A DNA stretch of 34,639 bases from Sphingobacterium sp. (GCA_029239355.1 JAQZAZ010000053.1:1-34639), one strand, 5' to 3'; positions 1-8,197 are shown, counted from the first letter of the stretch. Notes: generated from the sequence alone by a model not told the origin. Numbers and translations: made by a program.

Positions 1-15
1 CCTATTTAAAAACAT
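1..15 (-). CDS. start of a leftward gene, cut by the window edge
   Basis: An ATG on the minus strand at 15-13 opens a frame (M-F-L-N-R) that leaves the window after five codons. It is called only because a well-formed promoter (TTG, 20 nt, TATCTTTG) lies immediately upstream and points out of the window, with its -7 box ending 4 nt before this ATG. The same geometry is seen at three other genes here. The product cannot be guessed from five residues. Confidence 0.35.
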
Positions 16-19
16 TTTA

Positions 20-50
20 CAAAGATAAGTGAATTTGTTATACTAATCAA
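20..50 (-). promoter_or_regulatory. Bacteroidota-type promoter firing leftward out of the window
   Basis: On the minus strand a TTG (50-48) is followed after 20 nt by TATCTTTG (27-20), an exact match to the TAnnTTTG -7 consensus with acceptable spacing to the -33 element. The transcript would start 4 to 5 nt further on, at or next to the ATG at 15, so the mRNA may be leaderless. Confidence 0.5.
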
Positions 51-255
51 TTAAATTTTACTGCGCAATATAGTTTAATAATTATTTGATCCCAAAAACT
101 ACATTTTATATTAACATTCTTTAACTCGTTAATGCAATTTAGTAGCGGTATTGTCATAGACTTGTTGTTTTTCTAAGGCCCAAGTAGAGGAAAAATGCAG
201 ATTTTAAAATATTTGACTATCTTTACATGTACAATCATTGATTTTAATTAAGAGT

Positions 256-531
256 ATGACTTTAAAAGAAAGAGTGGAGCAAGCACTGGATACCTTGAGA
301 CCCTATTTGGAAACTGACGGCGGAAATGTGAGTGTTGAAGAGATTACAGCAGATAATGTCGTGCGATTAAAACTATTGGGCGCTTGTGCTTCATGTTCAA
401 TGAGCATCATGACTTTTAAAGCCGGATTGGAACAGGCTATCAAAAAAGCTGTGCCCGAAATTACAGCTGTAGAAGCGATCAATCTTACTGATCCGGATTC
501 TCCTGATGCGACTATGCCATCGGCTAACTAA
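256..531 (+). CDS. NifU-like C-terminal domain Fe-S cluster protein
   Basis: This 91-residue protein is a stand-alone NifU C-terminal domain, the small scaffold or carrier that binds an Fe-S cluster and passes it to apo-proteins in the cytoplasm. The family signature is visible: an N-terminal helix with YLETDGGNV (about residues 17-25) and the cluster-binding C-x-x-C in LGACASCSMS (about residues 43-52). The length is right for the family. A longer frame from TTG 238 exists, but ATG 256 is preferred because it has a purine-rich AATTAAGAG just upstream and gives the normal start of the family. A weak -7 box (TATCTTTA, 218-225) lies upstream. It is followed by a hairpin at 552-570, so it is probably monocistronic. 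No other Fe-S assembly gene is nearby. Confidence 0.85.
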   Translation: MTLKERVEQALDTLRPYLETDGGNVSVEEITADNVVRLKLLGACASCSMSIMTFKAGLEQAIKKAVPEITAVEAINLTDPDSPDATMPSAN

Positions 532-551
532 TTTATCTATTAACACAATTT

Positions 552-576
552 AACGGCTAGCTCGGCTGTTTTTGTG
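552..576 (+). terminator. probable terminator of the NifU-like gene
   Basis: AACGGC (552-557) pairs with GCTGTT (565-570), six pairs with one G-T wobble, around a 7-nt loop, and a T-rich tail TTTGTG follows. The stem is short. The tail abuts the -7 box of the next gene, so terminator and promoter are packed together. Confidence 0.4.
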
Positions 577-584
577 TAAATTTG
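577..584 (+). promoter_or_regulatory. -7 promoter box TAAATTTG
   Basis: This is an exact TAnnTTTG match that ends 4 nt before the ATG at 589. I see no good TTG at the -33 distance, where the region is occupied by the upstream terminator stem. It predicts a leaderless or nearly leaderless message. Confidence 0.45.
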
Positions 585-588
585 TTCT

Positions 589-1239
589 ATGAAGTTGCTG
601 ATTCCTATATTATTAGTTTTATCAATATTTTTTGATTTTTCTATTTTGAATGCTCAAGAGAGAAAGATCATTCAATATTCTGGTATTGTAACAACTGTGG
701 GGTCAGGACTACCTGTCGGCTATGCTACAGTAACCAATTTGTCCTTTCGTAACGAGGCGATTGCAGCAAATAATGAAGGCTATTTTTCCTTTGTGGCCCA
801 TGTCGGAGATACAATTCGTTTTACCTCCGTCGGATTCGATCCTCTCACTATAACAATTCCTGAAGTTGCCGGGGACAAATATACCGCTAATATTGTCATG
901 CAAAACTTGGTTACGGAATTACCCATGGTCACACCTTATCCATGGGCTAGTATTGAAGAGTTTAATATTGCGTTTATGAACTTGGATGTTTCTGAAGATA
1001 ATATAGTGCGGGCCAGAAGATCGCTTTCCTATGAATCATTATCAGCTATGGCTGCAGTAGTACCCCGTGATGGCAGCGAGATGCGTTCAATCAATAATGC
1101 CCAGAGCTTCAATACGATGAATAATAAAGTCATCAACCAGCGTTATGCTAATCCTTTATTAAATCCTTTTGCTTGGGGAAGCTTAATCCAACAAATAACT
1201 AAGGGTAACCAAAGCCGTTCTAAAAGTTCCCGCTATTAG
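589..1239 (+). CDS. secreted carboxypeptidase-like regulatory-domain protein
   Basis: This 216-residue protein has a signal peptide (K2, a hydrophobic stretch to about residue 20, then NAQE, with cleavage probably after the A of NAQ). A CarboxypepD_reg-like beta-sandwich follows at about residues 28-105: the phrases GLPVGYATVTN, NNEGYFSF and GDTIRFTSVGF are typical. This domain is common in Bacteroidota outer-membrane and periplasmic proteins, often at the N-terminus of TonB receptors; here it is alone with a roughly 110-residue tail rich in N, S and R. The precise role is unknown. The stop overlaps the stop of the convergent permease gene by 4 nt, so there is no room for a separate terminator. 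Confidence 0.75.
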   Translation: MKLLIPILLVLSIFFDFSILNAQERKIIQYSGIVTTVGSGLPVGYATVTNLSFRNEAIAANNEGYFSFVAHVGDTIRFTSVGFDPLTITIPEVAGDKYTANIVMQNLVTELPMVTPYPWASIEEFNIAFMNLDVSEDNIVRARRSLSYESLSAMAAVVPRDGSEMRSINNAQSFNTMNNKVINQRYANPLLNPFAWGSLIQQITKGNQSRSKSSRY

Positions 1240-2465
1240 TCTGTTGCTTTTAGTTTATTCAGTTCTTTTACACTTATCTTTGCAGAGAAATAAGAGACTA
1301 ATCCCGATATGCTTGTAACCGTAATAAATACTAATAGATAATCGCTCCATCTGCTAACCATAGGATAACTATCTAAAATAGCGTTTGCACCATCTTCAAC
1401 GCGTATTATACCGTATGTTGACTGAATATAATTGAATACAGCCCCCAATAATAAACCTAAAATGCAACCGATAATTGCGATCATTAGTCCTTCGTAAAAG
1501 AAAATACGTTGAATTAAGTTATTGTTTCCACCTAAGCTCTTTAAGACTGTCATGTCCTTTTGTTTATCCAATACCAACATTGTCAATGATCCCACAATAT
1601 TGAAAATTGCGATAACACTGATCAATGTTAGAATGAAAAACACAACCCAGCGTTCTACACGTACGTTTTTATATAAGGTTGGGTTTTGTTCTTCCCTATT
1701 CTTAACTAGATAATTCGCCCCTAATTTTTTTTGAAGATCTCGCTCGAATTCTCTGACCAGAGTCCCTTCCTTTAAATAAAACTCAATGGACGATACCCTA
1801 TCATATTCGCCAAGTACTTCCTTTGCAAATGAAATCGGCGTAATAATGAAATTATCAAAATCCTGCTGATATCTAAGGACTCCCGCAGGGGTAATAGATC
1901 GAATATTAAATTCTTCTGCTGGATTAGCTGAATTTTTGACACCTTTTCTTGGAGAATAAACTTGGATTAAATCAGGTGTATTTTGTATTGATACACCAAG
2001 GTTGGCCTGAACACTTGCTCCGAGTATAGCCAACTTCGTTGAATCTCGCATGAGTTGGTATGTCCCGTCCACAAGAATACTATCACCAATACTTGTATTG
2101 AGCGATTGGGGCTCGACTCCTTTTATGGTCGAAATATATTGCCGGTTACCGTATTGCAGCAATACTTTTTCTTCTAATACTTCTGTATAATGAACGACAT
2201 TGGGATCGTTTCGAAGCTCTTGAAAAATCGGTTTATTGGTCTCAAAAAGCTTACCTTTTTGAGGTTCAATTTTTAGTTCTGGTGCAAATTTGCTATACAT
2301 GGATAGAATAAGCTCTTCCATGCCATTAAAAGAGGATAGGAGTATAATTAATGCCGCACTACTTACCATCACACCGATCACACTGATTGAGGAAATGATA
2401 TTGACCGCATTGACTGATTTTTTTGAAAAGAGATATCTTTTGGCAAATAGAAAAGGCAAGTTCAT
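1236..2465 (-). CDS. ABC transporter permease of the FtsX/LolC-LolE type
   Basis: This 409-residue inner-membrane permease has one N-terminal membrane helix (about residues 20-45), a large periplasmic domain (about 46-265), and three C-terminal helices (about 270-295, 320-345 and 375-395), the classic FtsX/MacB layout. The N-terminus FAKRYLFSKKSVNAVN matches LolC/LolE-like proteins, which extract lipoproteins from the inner membrane for transfer to the outer membrane. The ATPase partner (LolD-like) is not in the window. The gene starts 3 nt after the MBL hydrolase stop, so the two are almost certainly co-transcribed. Lipoprotein export is inferred from family resemblance; other FtsX-like substrates are possible. 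Confidence 0.8.
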   Translation of the reverse strand: MNLPFLFAKRYLFSKKSVNAVNIISSISVIGVMVSSAALIILLSSFNGMEELILSMYSKFAPELKIEPQKGKLFETNKPIFQELRNDPNVVHYTEVLEEKVLLQYGNRQYISTIKGVEPQSLNTSIGDSILVDGTYQLMRDSTKLAILGASVQANLGVSIQNTPDLIQVYSPRKGVKNSANPAEEFNIRSITPAGVLRYQQDFDNFIITPISFAKEVLGEYDRVSSIEFYLKEGTLVREFERDLQKKLGANYLVKNREEQNPTLYKNVRVERWVVFFILTLISVIAIFNIVGSLTMLVLDKQKDMTVLKSLGGNNNLIQRIFFYEGLMIAIIGCILGLLLGAVFNYIQSTYGIIRVEDGANAILDSYPMVSRWSDYLLVFITVTSISGLVSYFSAKISVKELNKLKATD

Positions 2466-2468
2466 ATC

Positions 2469-3110
2469 TTATCCCTGAATAAATGGATTGGAGTTCTTTT
2501 CAAAACCTATAGTCGTTGATGGGCCATGGCCAGGATAAACAACGGTGTCATCAGGTAAGGTGTAAATTTTTTGTTTGATACTATCCAGAAGCTGCTGATG
2601 GTTTCCTCCTGGTAAATCAGTACGACCAATGCTGTTACGGAACAGAACATCTCCACCAATTAGAAGTTTTTGTGAAGCGGAATAAAAACAAATATGGGCA
2701 GGCGAATGGCCGGGAGCTAAGATAACTTCCAATTCATCGTGGTCCAATTGGATTATATCCCCATCATTTAAAAATACTTCTCCAATGGGAGAGATCTCAT
2801 AGCGAAACCCCATTTGGGGGGCATAGTTTTGAACAGCAACCAAGGTAGATAGTTCATCTTCGTGAAATTGAGGAAGAAGACCAAACTTTTCGTGAATGAA
2901 ATAATTACCTAAAACATGATCGATATGACAATGCGTATTTAATAACAATCGAGGGCTGAGATTATGATGATCGATAAATGTCGAAAACTCTGCCTGCTCA
3001 TTTTCGACATACATACCTGGGTCAATAATAAGTGCATTTCCCTGTTCGTTATACAATAGGTAGGTGTTTTCTTGATATGCGTTGAAAGTAAATGTTCTAA
3101 TCTTTAACAT
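2469..3110 (-). CDS. MBL-fold metallo-hydrolase, glyoxalase II-like
   Basis: This 213-residue protein belongs to the metallo-beta-lactamase superfamily. The metal ligands are all visible: H60-x-H62-x-D64-H65 in NTHCHIDH, H135 in APGHSPAH, D154 in GGDVLF and H195 in YPGHGPST. GRTDLPGG (about 162-169) is typical of the small YcbL/glyoxalase II-like subgroup, which hydrolyses thioesters or related substrates in the cytoplasm; the true substrate here is not known. No signal peptide is present. A -7 box (TAATTTTG, 3122-3115) ends 4 nt before the ATG, so the message may be leaderless. The permease follows after 3 nt. An S-D-lactoylglutathione role is unproven, since many Bacteroidota lack glutathione. 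Confidence 0.85.
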   Translation of the reverse strand: MLKIRTFTFNAYQENTYLLYNEQGNALIIDPGMYVENEQAEFSTFIDHHNLSPRLLLNTHCHIDHVLGNYFIHEKFGLLPQFHEDELSTLVAVQNYAPQMGFRYEISPIGEVFLNDGDIIQLDHDELEVILAPGHSPAHICFYSASQKLLIGGDVLFRNSIGRTDLPGGNHQQLLDSIKQKIYTLPDDTVVYPGHGPSTTIGFEKNSNPFIQG

Positions 3111-3114
3111 AAGG

Positions 3115-3122
3115 CAAAATTA
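3115..3122 (-). promoter_or_regulatory. -7 promoter box TAATTTTG of the MBL hydrolase gene
   Basis: This is an exact TAnnTTTG match on the minus strand, ending 4 nt before the ATG at 3110. No TTG is seen at the -33 distance. It would drive the hydrolase and the downstream permease. Confidence 0.45.
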
Positions 3123-3153
3123 CTGTTTTTATTGTTCGCTAAATAGTGAAAAA

Positions 3154-3897
3154 TCAGCTATTCCAGATTTCCCAATTCTTTTCAGCCTGAAGCAATAACA
3201 TTTCGTAGCCATTCTTAATTCGAGCACCTTTCTCTTTTCCTTTTTTTAGAAAGGATGTCTCCTCAGGATTATAGATTAGATCGTAGAATAAATGCTTGTC
3301 ATTGATGTATTCATAAGGCAAAGCAGGAGATTCCGTAATATTGGGGAATGTACCAACGGGTGAGCAATTTACAATTACTGTGTGTTCTGCTAAAATTGAT
3401 GCATCTAATTCATCATAGGTGTAGTTGTCTGCTTGCTTTGTTCTACTGACGAGCTTGTATGTGATGTTTAATTGATCGAAAGCATACATAACTGCCTTTG
3501 CAGCACCACCGTTTCCCAAAATTAAAGCCTTTTTGTCGTGTTCTTTCAAAAGAGGTTTTAATGATGCTTCAAAACCATATGCATCTGTATTGTAACCTTT
3601 AAGATAGGCGCTACCATCCGCAAGATGGGTGATGCGGATACAATTTACAGCCTGTATGGCTTTAGCCTCTTCTGACAGTTCGTTCAAATAATCCATGACT
3701 TCTATCTTATAGGGGATGGTTACATTAACGCCATAGAAGTCCTTATTCATAAAAATTGATGGAAACTCTGCTATGCGTTCAATCGGATATAGCTCATAAT
3801 CTATATGCTGGATATTTTCTTTCTCAAACTTCCCTAAATAATATTTCTTGGAAAAAGAATGCCCTAAAGGGTATCCTATCAAACCTAATTTTTTCAT
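3154..3897 (-). CDS. aroE: shikimate dehydrogenase
   Basis: This 247-residue enzyme reduces 3-dehydroshikimate to shikimate with NADPH, the fourth step of the aromatic amino acid pathway. The substrate site is shown by GYPLGHSFSK (about 8-17), GVNVTIPYK with catalytic K64, and GYNTDAYGF with catalytic D105. The NADP-binding loop is GNGGAAKAV (128-136), with SRT (151-153) where NRT is more usual. The C-terminal NGYEMLLLQA (about 229-238) completes the pattern. Length is slightly short but typical for Bacteroidota AroE. The ATG at 3897 is the first in frame after the spacer from the TPR gene. It lies 43 nt upstream of the MBL gene, which has its own -7 box. No other shikimate gene is in the window. 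Confidence 0.93.
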   Translation of the reverse strand: MKKLGLIGYPLGHSFSKKYYLGKFEKENIQHIDYELYPIERIAEFPSIFMNKDFYGVNVTIPYKIEVMDYLNELSEEAKAIQAVNCIRITHLADGSAYLKGYNTDAYGFEASLKPLLKEHDKKALILGNGGAAKAVMYAFDQLNITYKLVSRTKQADNYTYDELDASILAEHTVIVNCSPVGTFPNITESPALPYEYINDKHLFYDLIYNPEETSFLKKGKEKGARIKNGYEMLLLQAEKNWEIWNS

Positions 3898-3956
3898 CGG
3901 AGGGTTTACTACGTCTTTGGGTTACAAGCTTCTTAATGTAATTGTATCGGATTTTA

Positions 3957-3988
3957 TACCTGCAGGTAATCTTTGTGATTGCCTGCAG
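3957..3988. repeat. inverted repeat between the TPR gene and aroE
   Basis: CTGCAGGTAAT (3960-3970) and ATTGCCTGCAG (3978-3988) form an 11-bp stem with one mismatched or wobble pair around a 7-nt loop, and the left arm is itself a palindrome (TACCTGCAGGTA, 3957-3968). On the minus strand no T-run follows, so it is a poor terminator for the TPR gene. It may be a processing hairpin or operator. Confidence 0.4.
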
Positions 3989-3997
3989 ATATATTTT

Positions 3998-5410
3998 TTA
4001 ATCTTTTGGCTTTGTATATTTTTTTACGATTTCAGTAATAATTTGATTCCCCTGTAATTGAGGAAGGTAATCAAAGAGAATGTAATGTTTTTCTGGATTC
4101 GTCGCTAAGCCTAATTCTAAGAAGTTTAAAGCCTCATTATATTGTCCATTGGCGAATAAATAAGCGACTACACGATAGTACAATTCTGCTGCTTGCGGGT
4201 TTTGGGTAATTGCGTCGGACATAACATTGATAGCTTCATCAACTTTGCTCTGCTCAAATAAAATGGATGAGTAATCGAGCCAGGCATCTATATCAGATGG
4301 ATTCAATGCTACTACTTTTTTGTAGGCCTCTTCAGCCTGATCAATTTGTTGCAATTTATAACGTGCATCTGCAATAGCAAACCAATAGTCGGGATTTGTG
4401 TCTTCTAGTTCTAATGCTTTTTTGTAGAAATGAAGAGATTCAAAATAACGTTCTTCAAAATCCAAGGTAACTCCGATACCAAACCATGCATCCGCTAACT
4501 CAGCATCCAATTTCACTGCTTTTTTATAATAGTTTCGAGCTTCTTCCATCTGTTCCAACTTTTCATAACATTCGCCGATTGCACAGTAAGTATCTGCGCT
4601 AGGCTGCTCATATTCGAAGGTTTGTTTATAAACGTCTAAGGCCTCCTGGTAACGATCTAAATTGACGAGCGCATTTCCTTTGTTGAAATAAGCTGATGAA
4701 AAATCCTCTTTGATCAATATGGCATAATCATAAGCATCCAACGCCGCTTCGAATTTGCCGATTTTATGATAGGAGTTGCCTAAGTTATACCAGGCATAAT
4801 ACGAATAAGGGTCTGAGTCTATATATTTTTTATAGAAGGATATGCTTTCTTCTTGTCTATCAAGCACGTCATAACAATACGCTAGTTCATAGAGCGCCTC
4901 CTGATAGTCCATATTAAGTTCAAGCGCTTTCTTTAAATAAACAATGGCTTTGTCATAATCCATTTGGGCTTGGAAAATCATCGCTATATGAAAATAGACT
5001 TCATCCTTATTGTCTAATAAAGGTAAGGCTTTAAATAGCTGTTCTAATGCATCATCAAACTGTCCTATGCTTCCTAAAATTCCGCCTCTAATCAAAAATA
5101 TATCGCCTTCTGAAGCTTCCAATAGCTCAGCTTTGTCCAGCGCCGCCAGCGCATTCTGATATTGCTGAATTGTTGAAAACAATTGAGCTTGCTTTAACAG
5201 AAAAGTGATATCAAAAGGATGTTGGCTAATCGCAAATTCTGTTACTTGTAGTGCTTTTACAGGGTCGTTTTTTTCAGCGTAATAGTCAATAATTCCTTCG
5301 AAGGCCTTGGAGTCAAAAAAATACTGATCCTCGTTTCGAAGCATTTCCTCATATCGGTCCACCGAGATTTTTCTTTCTTCGGGGTTTTCAAATTCAAAAT
5401 CCTCTTCCAT
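3998..5410 (-). CDS. tetratricopeptide-repeat protein
   Basis: This 470-residue soluble protein consists almost wholly of tandem TPR units. After an acidic N-terminus (EEDFEFENPEER) roughly a dozen 34-residue repeats run from about residue 50 to 445, with the usual W/Y-x-x-L/I-G, A-Y and F/Y-A-x-A-P positions clear in, for example, AWYNLGNSYHKIGKFEAALD. There is no signal peptide or membrane helix, so it is probably a cytoplasmic scaffold. ATG 5410 is preferred over the TTG two codons earlier. An imperfect -7 box (AACTTTTG) ends 3 nt before this ATG. Such proteins are common beside aroE in Bacteroidota, but no partner can be named from the sequence. Confidence 0.85.
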   Translation of the reverse strand: MEEDFEFENPEERKISVDRYEEMLRNEDQYFFDSKAFEGIIDYYAEKNDPVKALQVTEFAISQHPFDITFLLKQAQLFSTIQQYQNALAALDKAELLEASEGDIFLIRGGILGSIGQFDDALEQLFKALPLLDNKDEVYFHIAMIFQAQMDYDKAIVYLKKALELNMDYQEALYELAYCYDVLDRQEESISFYKKYIDSDPYSYYAWYNLGNSYHKIGKFEAALDAYDYAILIKEDFSSAYFNKGNALVNLDRYQEALDVYKQTFEYEQPSADTYCAIGECYEKLEQMEEARNYYKKAVKLDAELADAWFGIGVTLDFEERYFESLHFYKKALELEDTNPDYWFAIADARYKLQQIDQAEEAYKKVVALNPSDIDAWLDYSSILFEQSKVDEAINVMSDAITQNPQAAELYYRVVAYLFANGQYNEALNFLELGLATNPEKHYILFDYLPQLQGNQIITEIVKKYTKPKD

Positions 5411-5537
5411 TTTCAAAAGTTTAAAACCAGTATTTTATTCCTTAAATCAAAATACTAATTTCTTCTCTAATTTTATGGATTAACTTTTCCACAAATTAGA
5501 TATCATCCACAAAGTTAAGGATAAATACTGTCAAAAT

Positions 5538-5565
5538 AAAAAAGCCGGCTCCAGAGCCGGCTTTT
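5538..5565 (-). terminator. rho-independent terminator of the OmpA-family gene
   Basis: GCCGGCT (5544-5550) and AGCCGGC (5555-5561) form a perfect 7-bp GC-rich stem with loop CCAG. On the minus strand it is followed by six T residues (5543-5538). Flanking A and T runs can extend the stem. It lies 28 nt past the ompA stop and shields the TPR gene promoter. Confidence 0.85.
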
Positions 5566-5592
5566 AAATATAATGGTATAAATTATATACGA

Positions 5593-6944
5593 TTATTTTT
5601 TGATCTCAACACGACGGTTTTGAACACGACCTTCTTCAGTTGAATTAGATGCAACTGGGTTAGCCTCTCCGTAACCGTTAGCAGTGATGCTTGATGAAGA
5701 AACACCAGCATTTACTAAATATTGTTTTACAGAGTTAGCACGGTCTTTAGACAAAGTCATGTTGTAAGCTTCTGTACCTTCAGCAGATGCATAACCATCT
5801 AAAGTTACAGATGAATTGTTATCACGTACTTCTTTAGCCAATTTGTCTAGAGTTGAGTAAGAAGAAGTTTTCAATACTGAGCTGTCAAATTCGAATTGAA
5901 TTGGAGCATAGTAACCGTTAGCAGTAACGTTTTCAGCTACCGGCTCTGGGAATTTGATCGGACATCCTGAACCATCTACTGGAGTACCAGCTGGCGTGTT
6001 AGGACATTTATCGAATTTATCAGATACGCCGTCACCATCAGCATCAGCGCTTAAAGTGTTAACAGTACCTTCCAAAGTGCTTACACGTTGTTTCAATGCT
6101 TCAACTTCGTTTCTCAAAGAAGGATCTTTCAATTCATCATACATTGTAGCAACTGGGTTAGCAAAAGTCAAGTTTTGTTTGTCTTTTGAACCTAAAGTGA
6201 ACTCTAAACCAGCCATTACTGAAGAGAATTTACCTTTGTAAGATGACTGACGAGCTGGACCGTAGATTTGATCATCCGTGAAGTTCATTGTGTAACCTAA
6301 GTTCAAGGCAACTACTTCAGATAATTTAAATTTAGCACCAACACCTACAGGGACAAATGCTGTCAATTTGTTATCACGGCCTTCATCGCTTTTGTCACGG
6401 TCACCAATAACGCCTTCACCCCATTTACCCGAGTTATCATAAACAACTGTTCCTGAGAAATCGTTGTTTGCATATTGAACAGGATTGTAAGCCATTGCAC
6501 CTAAACCAACTTTAGCATAGAAGTTAACAGCATTTTCTCTTCTTAGGAAATCGATAGTACCCAATTGGAATACGCCATTTAAGCTAGCTGCCCAGTTTAC
6601 ACTAGTTTCCACTGAACGAGCACCTAAACTGTTTTCTGCTTTAGGGCCTGATAAATCGTGATTGTAAGTTTTGATCTTACCACGGTTTGCTTCAACTTCC
6701 AAACCGAATAGGTGAGAGAATTGTTTACGTACTGTCAAACCATAGTACTCACCAACTTTATTTTGGAAGTAACCAACTTTTTGACCAAAAGCGTTACCAC
6801 CACCGATTACGTTATTTGGTGTTGTGATACCACCTTGAACTCCGATAGACCAAGTTCTGTATTGTGATCTACCACCGAATACTTGTTGAGCTTGTGCTGT
6901 ATCAGCGAAACCTAAAGCGGCAACTAATGTATAGAATAGTTCAT
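5593..6944 (-). CDS. OmpA-family outer-membrane porin, reading frame broken at codon 2
   Basis: Repaired, this is a 450-residue OmpA-type protein: signal peptide (about 1-19, ending D-T-A-Q-A before Q-Q-V), an eight-strand-type beta-barrel (about 20-265), a short coiled coil (about 273-300), a thrombospondin type 3 calcium-binding segment (about 301-329, D-A-D-G-D-G-V), and a peptidoglycan-binding OmpA C-terminal domain (about 345-450, with FEFDSSVL and the NRRVEI end). Codons are those of a highly expressed gene. As written, ATG 6944 is followed by AA then CTATTC, so the frame hits TAG after six codons. The signal peptide lies one base out of frame with no start codon of its own. One missing A (or four) in the AAA after ATG restores M-K-L-F-Y-T. 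A sequencing or assembly error is the likely cause. Without repair the first start is an internal TTG at 6738. Confidence 0.85.
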
Positions 6945-7080
6945 ACTCTTGTTTTTAAGGTTATTATTAATTTTAATTGTTTTCAATTTTAAATTCACTT
7001 GTATTAACACTTGGAACAGTACAATTGCCGTGCCAAAGTCTTAAAATTATGTTAAATTTTTGTTTTCGTCATATTTCGTA

Positions 7081-7110
7081 CTAAATTAAGTATTTAATGT
7101 GAAACAACAA
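7081..7110 (-). promoter_or_regulatory. possible promoter of the OmpA-family gene
   Basis: On the minus strand TTG lies 16 to 19 nt before TAATTTAG (7088-7081), one mismatch from TAnnTTTG. It would give a leader of about 130 nt, long leaders being usual for ompA-type messages. It is a weak call, since the region is AT-rich throughout. Confidence 0.3.
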
Positions 7111-7146
7111 AACAAAAATCCGATACGAAAGTACCAAATTTTTGTT
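7111..7146 (-). terminator. terminator hairpin of the phosphate-transport operon
   Basis: The arms 7111-7126 and 7131-7146 enclose a 4-nt loop. Read as minus-strand RNA all 16 positions pair (13 Watson-Crick, 3 G-U); read as plus-strand RNA three of those become mismatches. The asymmetry says the structure belongs to the minus-strand transcript. A T-rich tail follows. It lies about 40 nt after the pit stop. Confidence 0.55.
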
Positions 7147-7186
7147 TTATTTCAATAGCTTTAAGAAAAAAATTAAGAAATTCTTT

Positions 7187-8197
7187 CTAAAGTAAATAAT
7201 GTACGATAACTAGTGATAGCCCACCAAGGAGCGCAGATACTGGTATCGTTAATATCCAGGCCCATAATAGACTAATGGTAACGCCCCAACGAACCGCTGA
7301 AACACGCTTAACAACGCCGACACCGATAATAGCACCAGTAATCGTATGTGTAGTTGAAGCTGGGATACCGAAATGTTCTGTTATCCCTAATGTTACAGCC
7401 CCTGCAGATTCAGCGCAGACGCCTTCTAATGGTGTCACTTTTGTGATCTTTGTGCCCATTGTTTTTACAATTTTCCAACCACCACTCATTGTTCCAGCTG
7501 CAATTGCTGCGTAACAAGTCAAAGGAATCCATTCAGGCATATGTTCAGTATTTTCCATATAACCTCCGGCAACCATAGCAACAAGAATGATTCCCATTAC
7601 CTTTTGGGCATCATTACCACCATGGGCAAAACTCAAACCCGCCGAAGAAACCAACTGTAATACTTTAAACCATTTTTCGGCAACACTAGGACGGGAGTTT
7701 TTCGCTAAGTTGATTACTATGAGCGTAATGATAATGGATATAGTCATACCTATGATTGGTGCCAGAACGATGAAAGCAATAATTTTTAAAGTCGCATCGA
7801 TATTAATGGCATGAATAGGATCTGCTCCTAGAATAAAGGCGTAGGCCATTCCTGATCCCGCGAAACCTCCAATTAAAGTATGTGATGAACTCGATGGTAC
7901 TCCGTAGTACCAAGTAAACAAGTTCCAGCCAATTGCTGCGAGCAAGCCTGCAAAGATAACCTCAAGGGTAATATATTCTTCCAATACCGTTTTGGCAATG
8001 GTGTTGGCTACTTTATGGTCTGTAAAGTAGAAATAAGCAGCAAAGTTGAATATGGCAGCCCATAATACAGCCATTGCCGGTGTGAGAACTTTTGTTGATA
8101 CAACTGTCGCAATTGAGTTGGCGGCATCATGGAATCCATTGATGTAGTCAAATGCAATTGCTAGGACAATCACAACAACGAGTAATGTTGACATCAT
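7187..8197 (-). CDS. inorganic phosphate transporter, PiT family
   Basis: This 336-residue multi-helix inner-membrane protein imports phosphate by cation symport (low-affinity PitA type). The two PiT signature repeats are clear: GFHDAANSIATVVSTK (about 21-36) and GLSFAHGGNDAQKVMG (about 190-205), each with the essential N-D or D-A-A-N residues. A third conserved motif, GIPASTTHTITGAIIGVG, is near residue 275. Two ATGs lie in tandem (8197 and 8194), and either may serve. It follows the DUF47 gene by 37 nt and is co-transcribed with it, the standard pairing of PiT with its regulator. A strong hairpin closes the operon downstream. Confidence 0.92.
   Translation of the reverse strand: MMSTLLVVVIVLAIAFDYINGFHDAANSIATVVSTKVLTPAMAVLWAAIFNFAAYFYFTDHKVANTIAKTVLEEYITLEVIFAGLLAAIGWNLFTWYYGVPSSSSHTLIGGFAGSGMAYAFILGADPIHAINIDATLKIIAFIVLAPIIGMTISIIITLIVINLAKNSRPSVAEKWFKVLQLVSSAGLSFAHGGNDAQKVMGIILVAMVAGGYMENTEHMPEWIPLTCYAAIAAGTMSGGWKIVKTMGTKITKVTPLEGVCAESAGAVTLGITEHFGIPASTTHTITGAIIGVGVVKRVSAVRWGVTISLLWAWILTIPVSALLGGLSLVIVHYLL

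Noticed and set aside
112..130. Second TTAAC repeat near the left edge as another Pho box
   Set aside because: The spacing is 10 bp rather than 11, the units agree only in TTAAC, and no phosphate gene or fitting promoter is next to it.
6738..6740. Internal TTG as the real start of the OmpA-family gene
   Set aside because: It would remove the signal peptide and the first barrel strands. The upstream frame is open and reads as a textbook signal peptide, so a frameshift is the better account.
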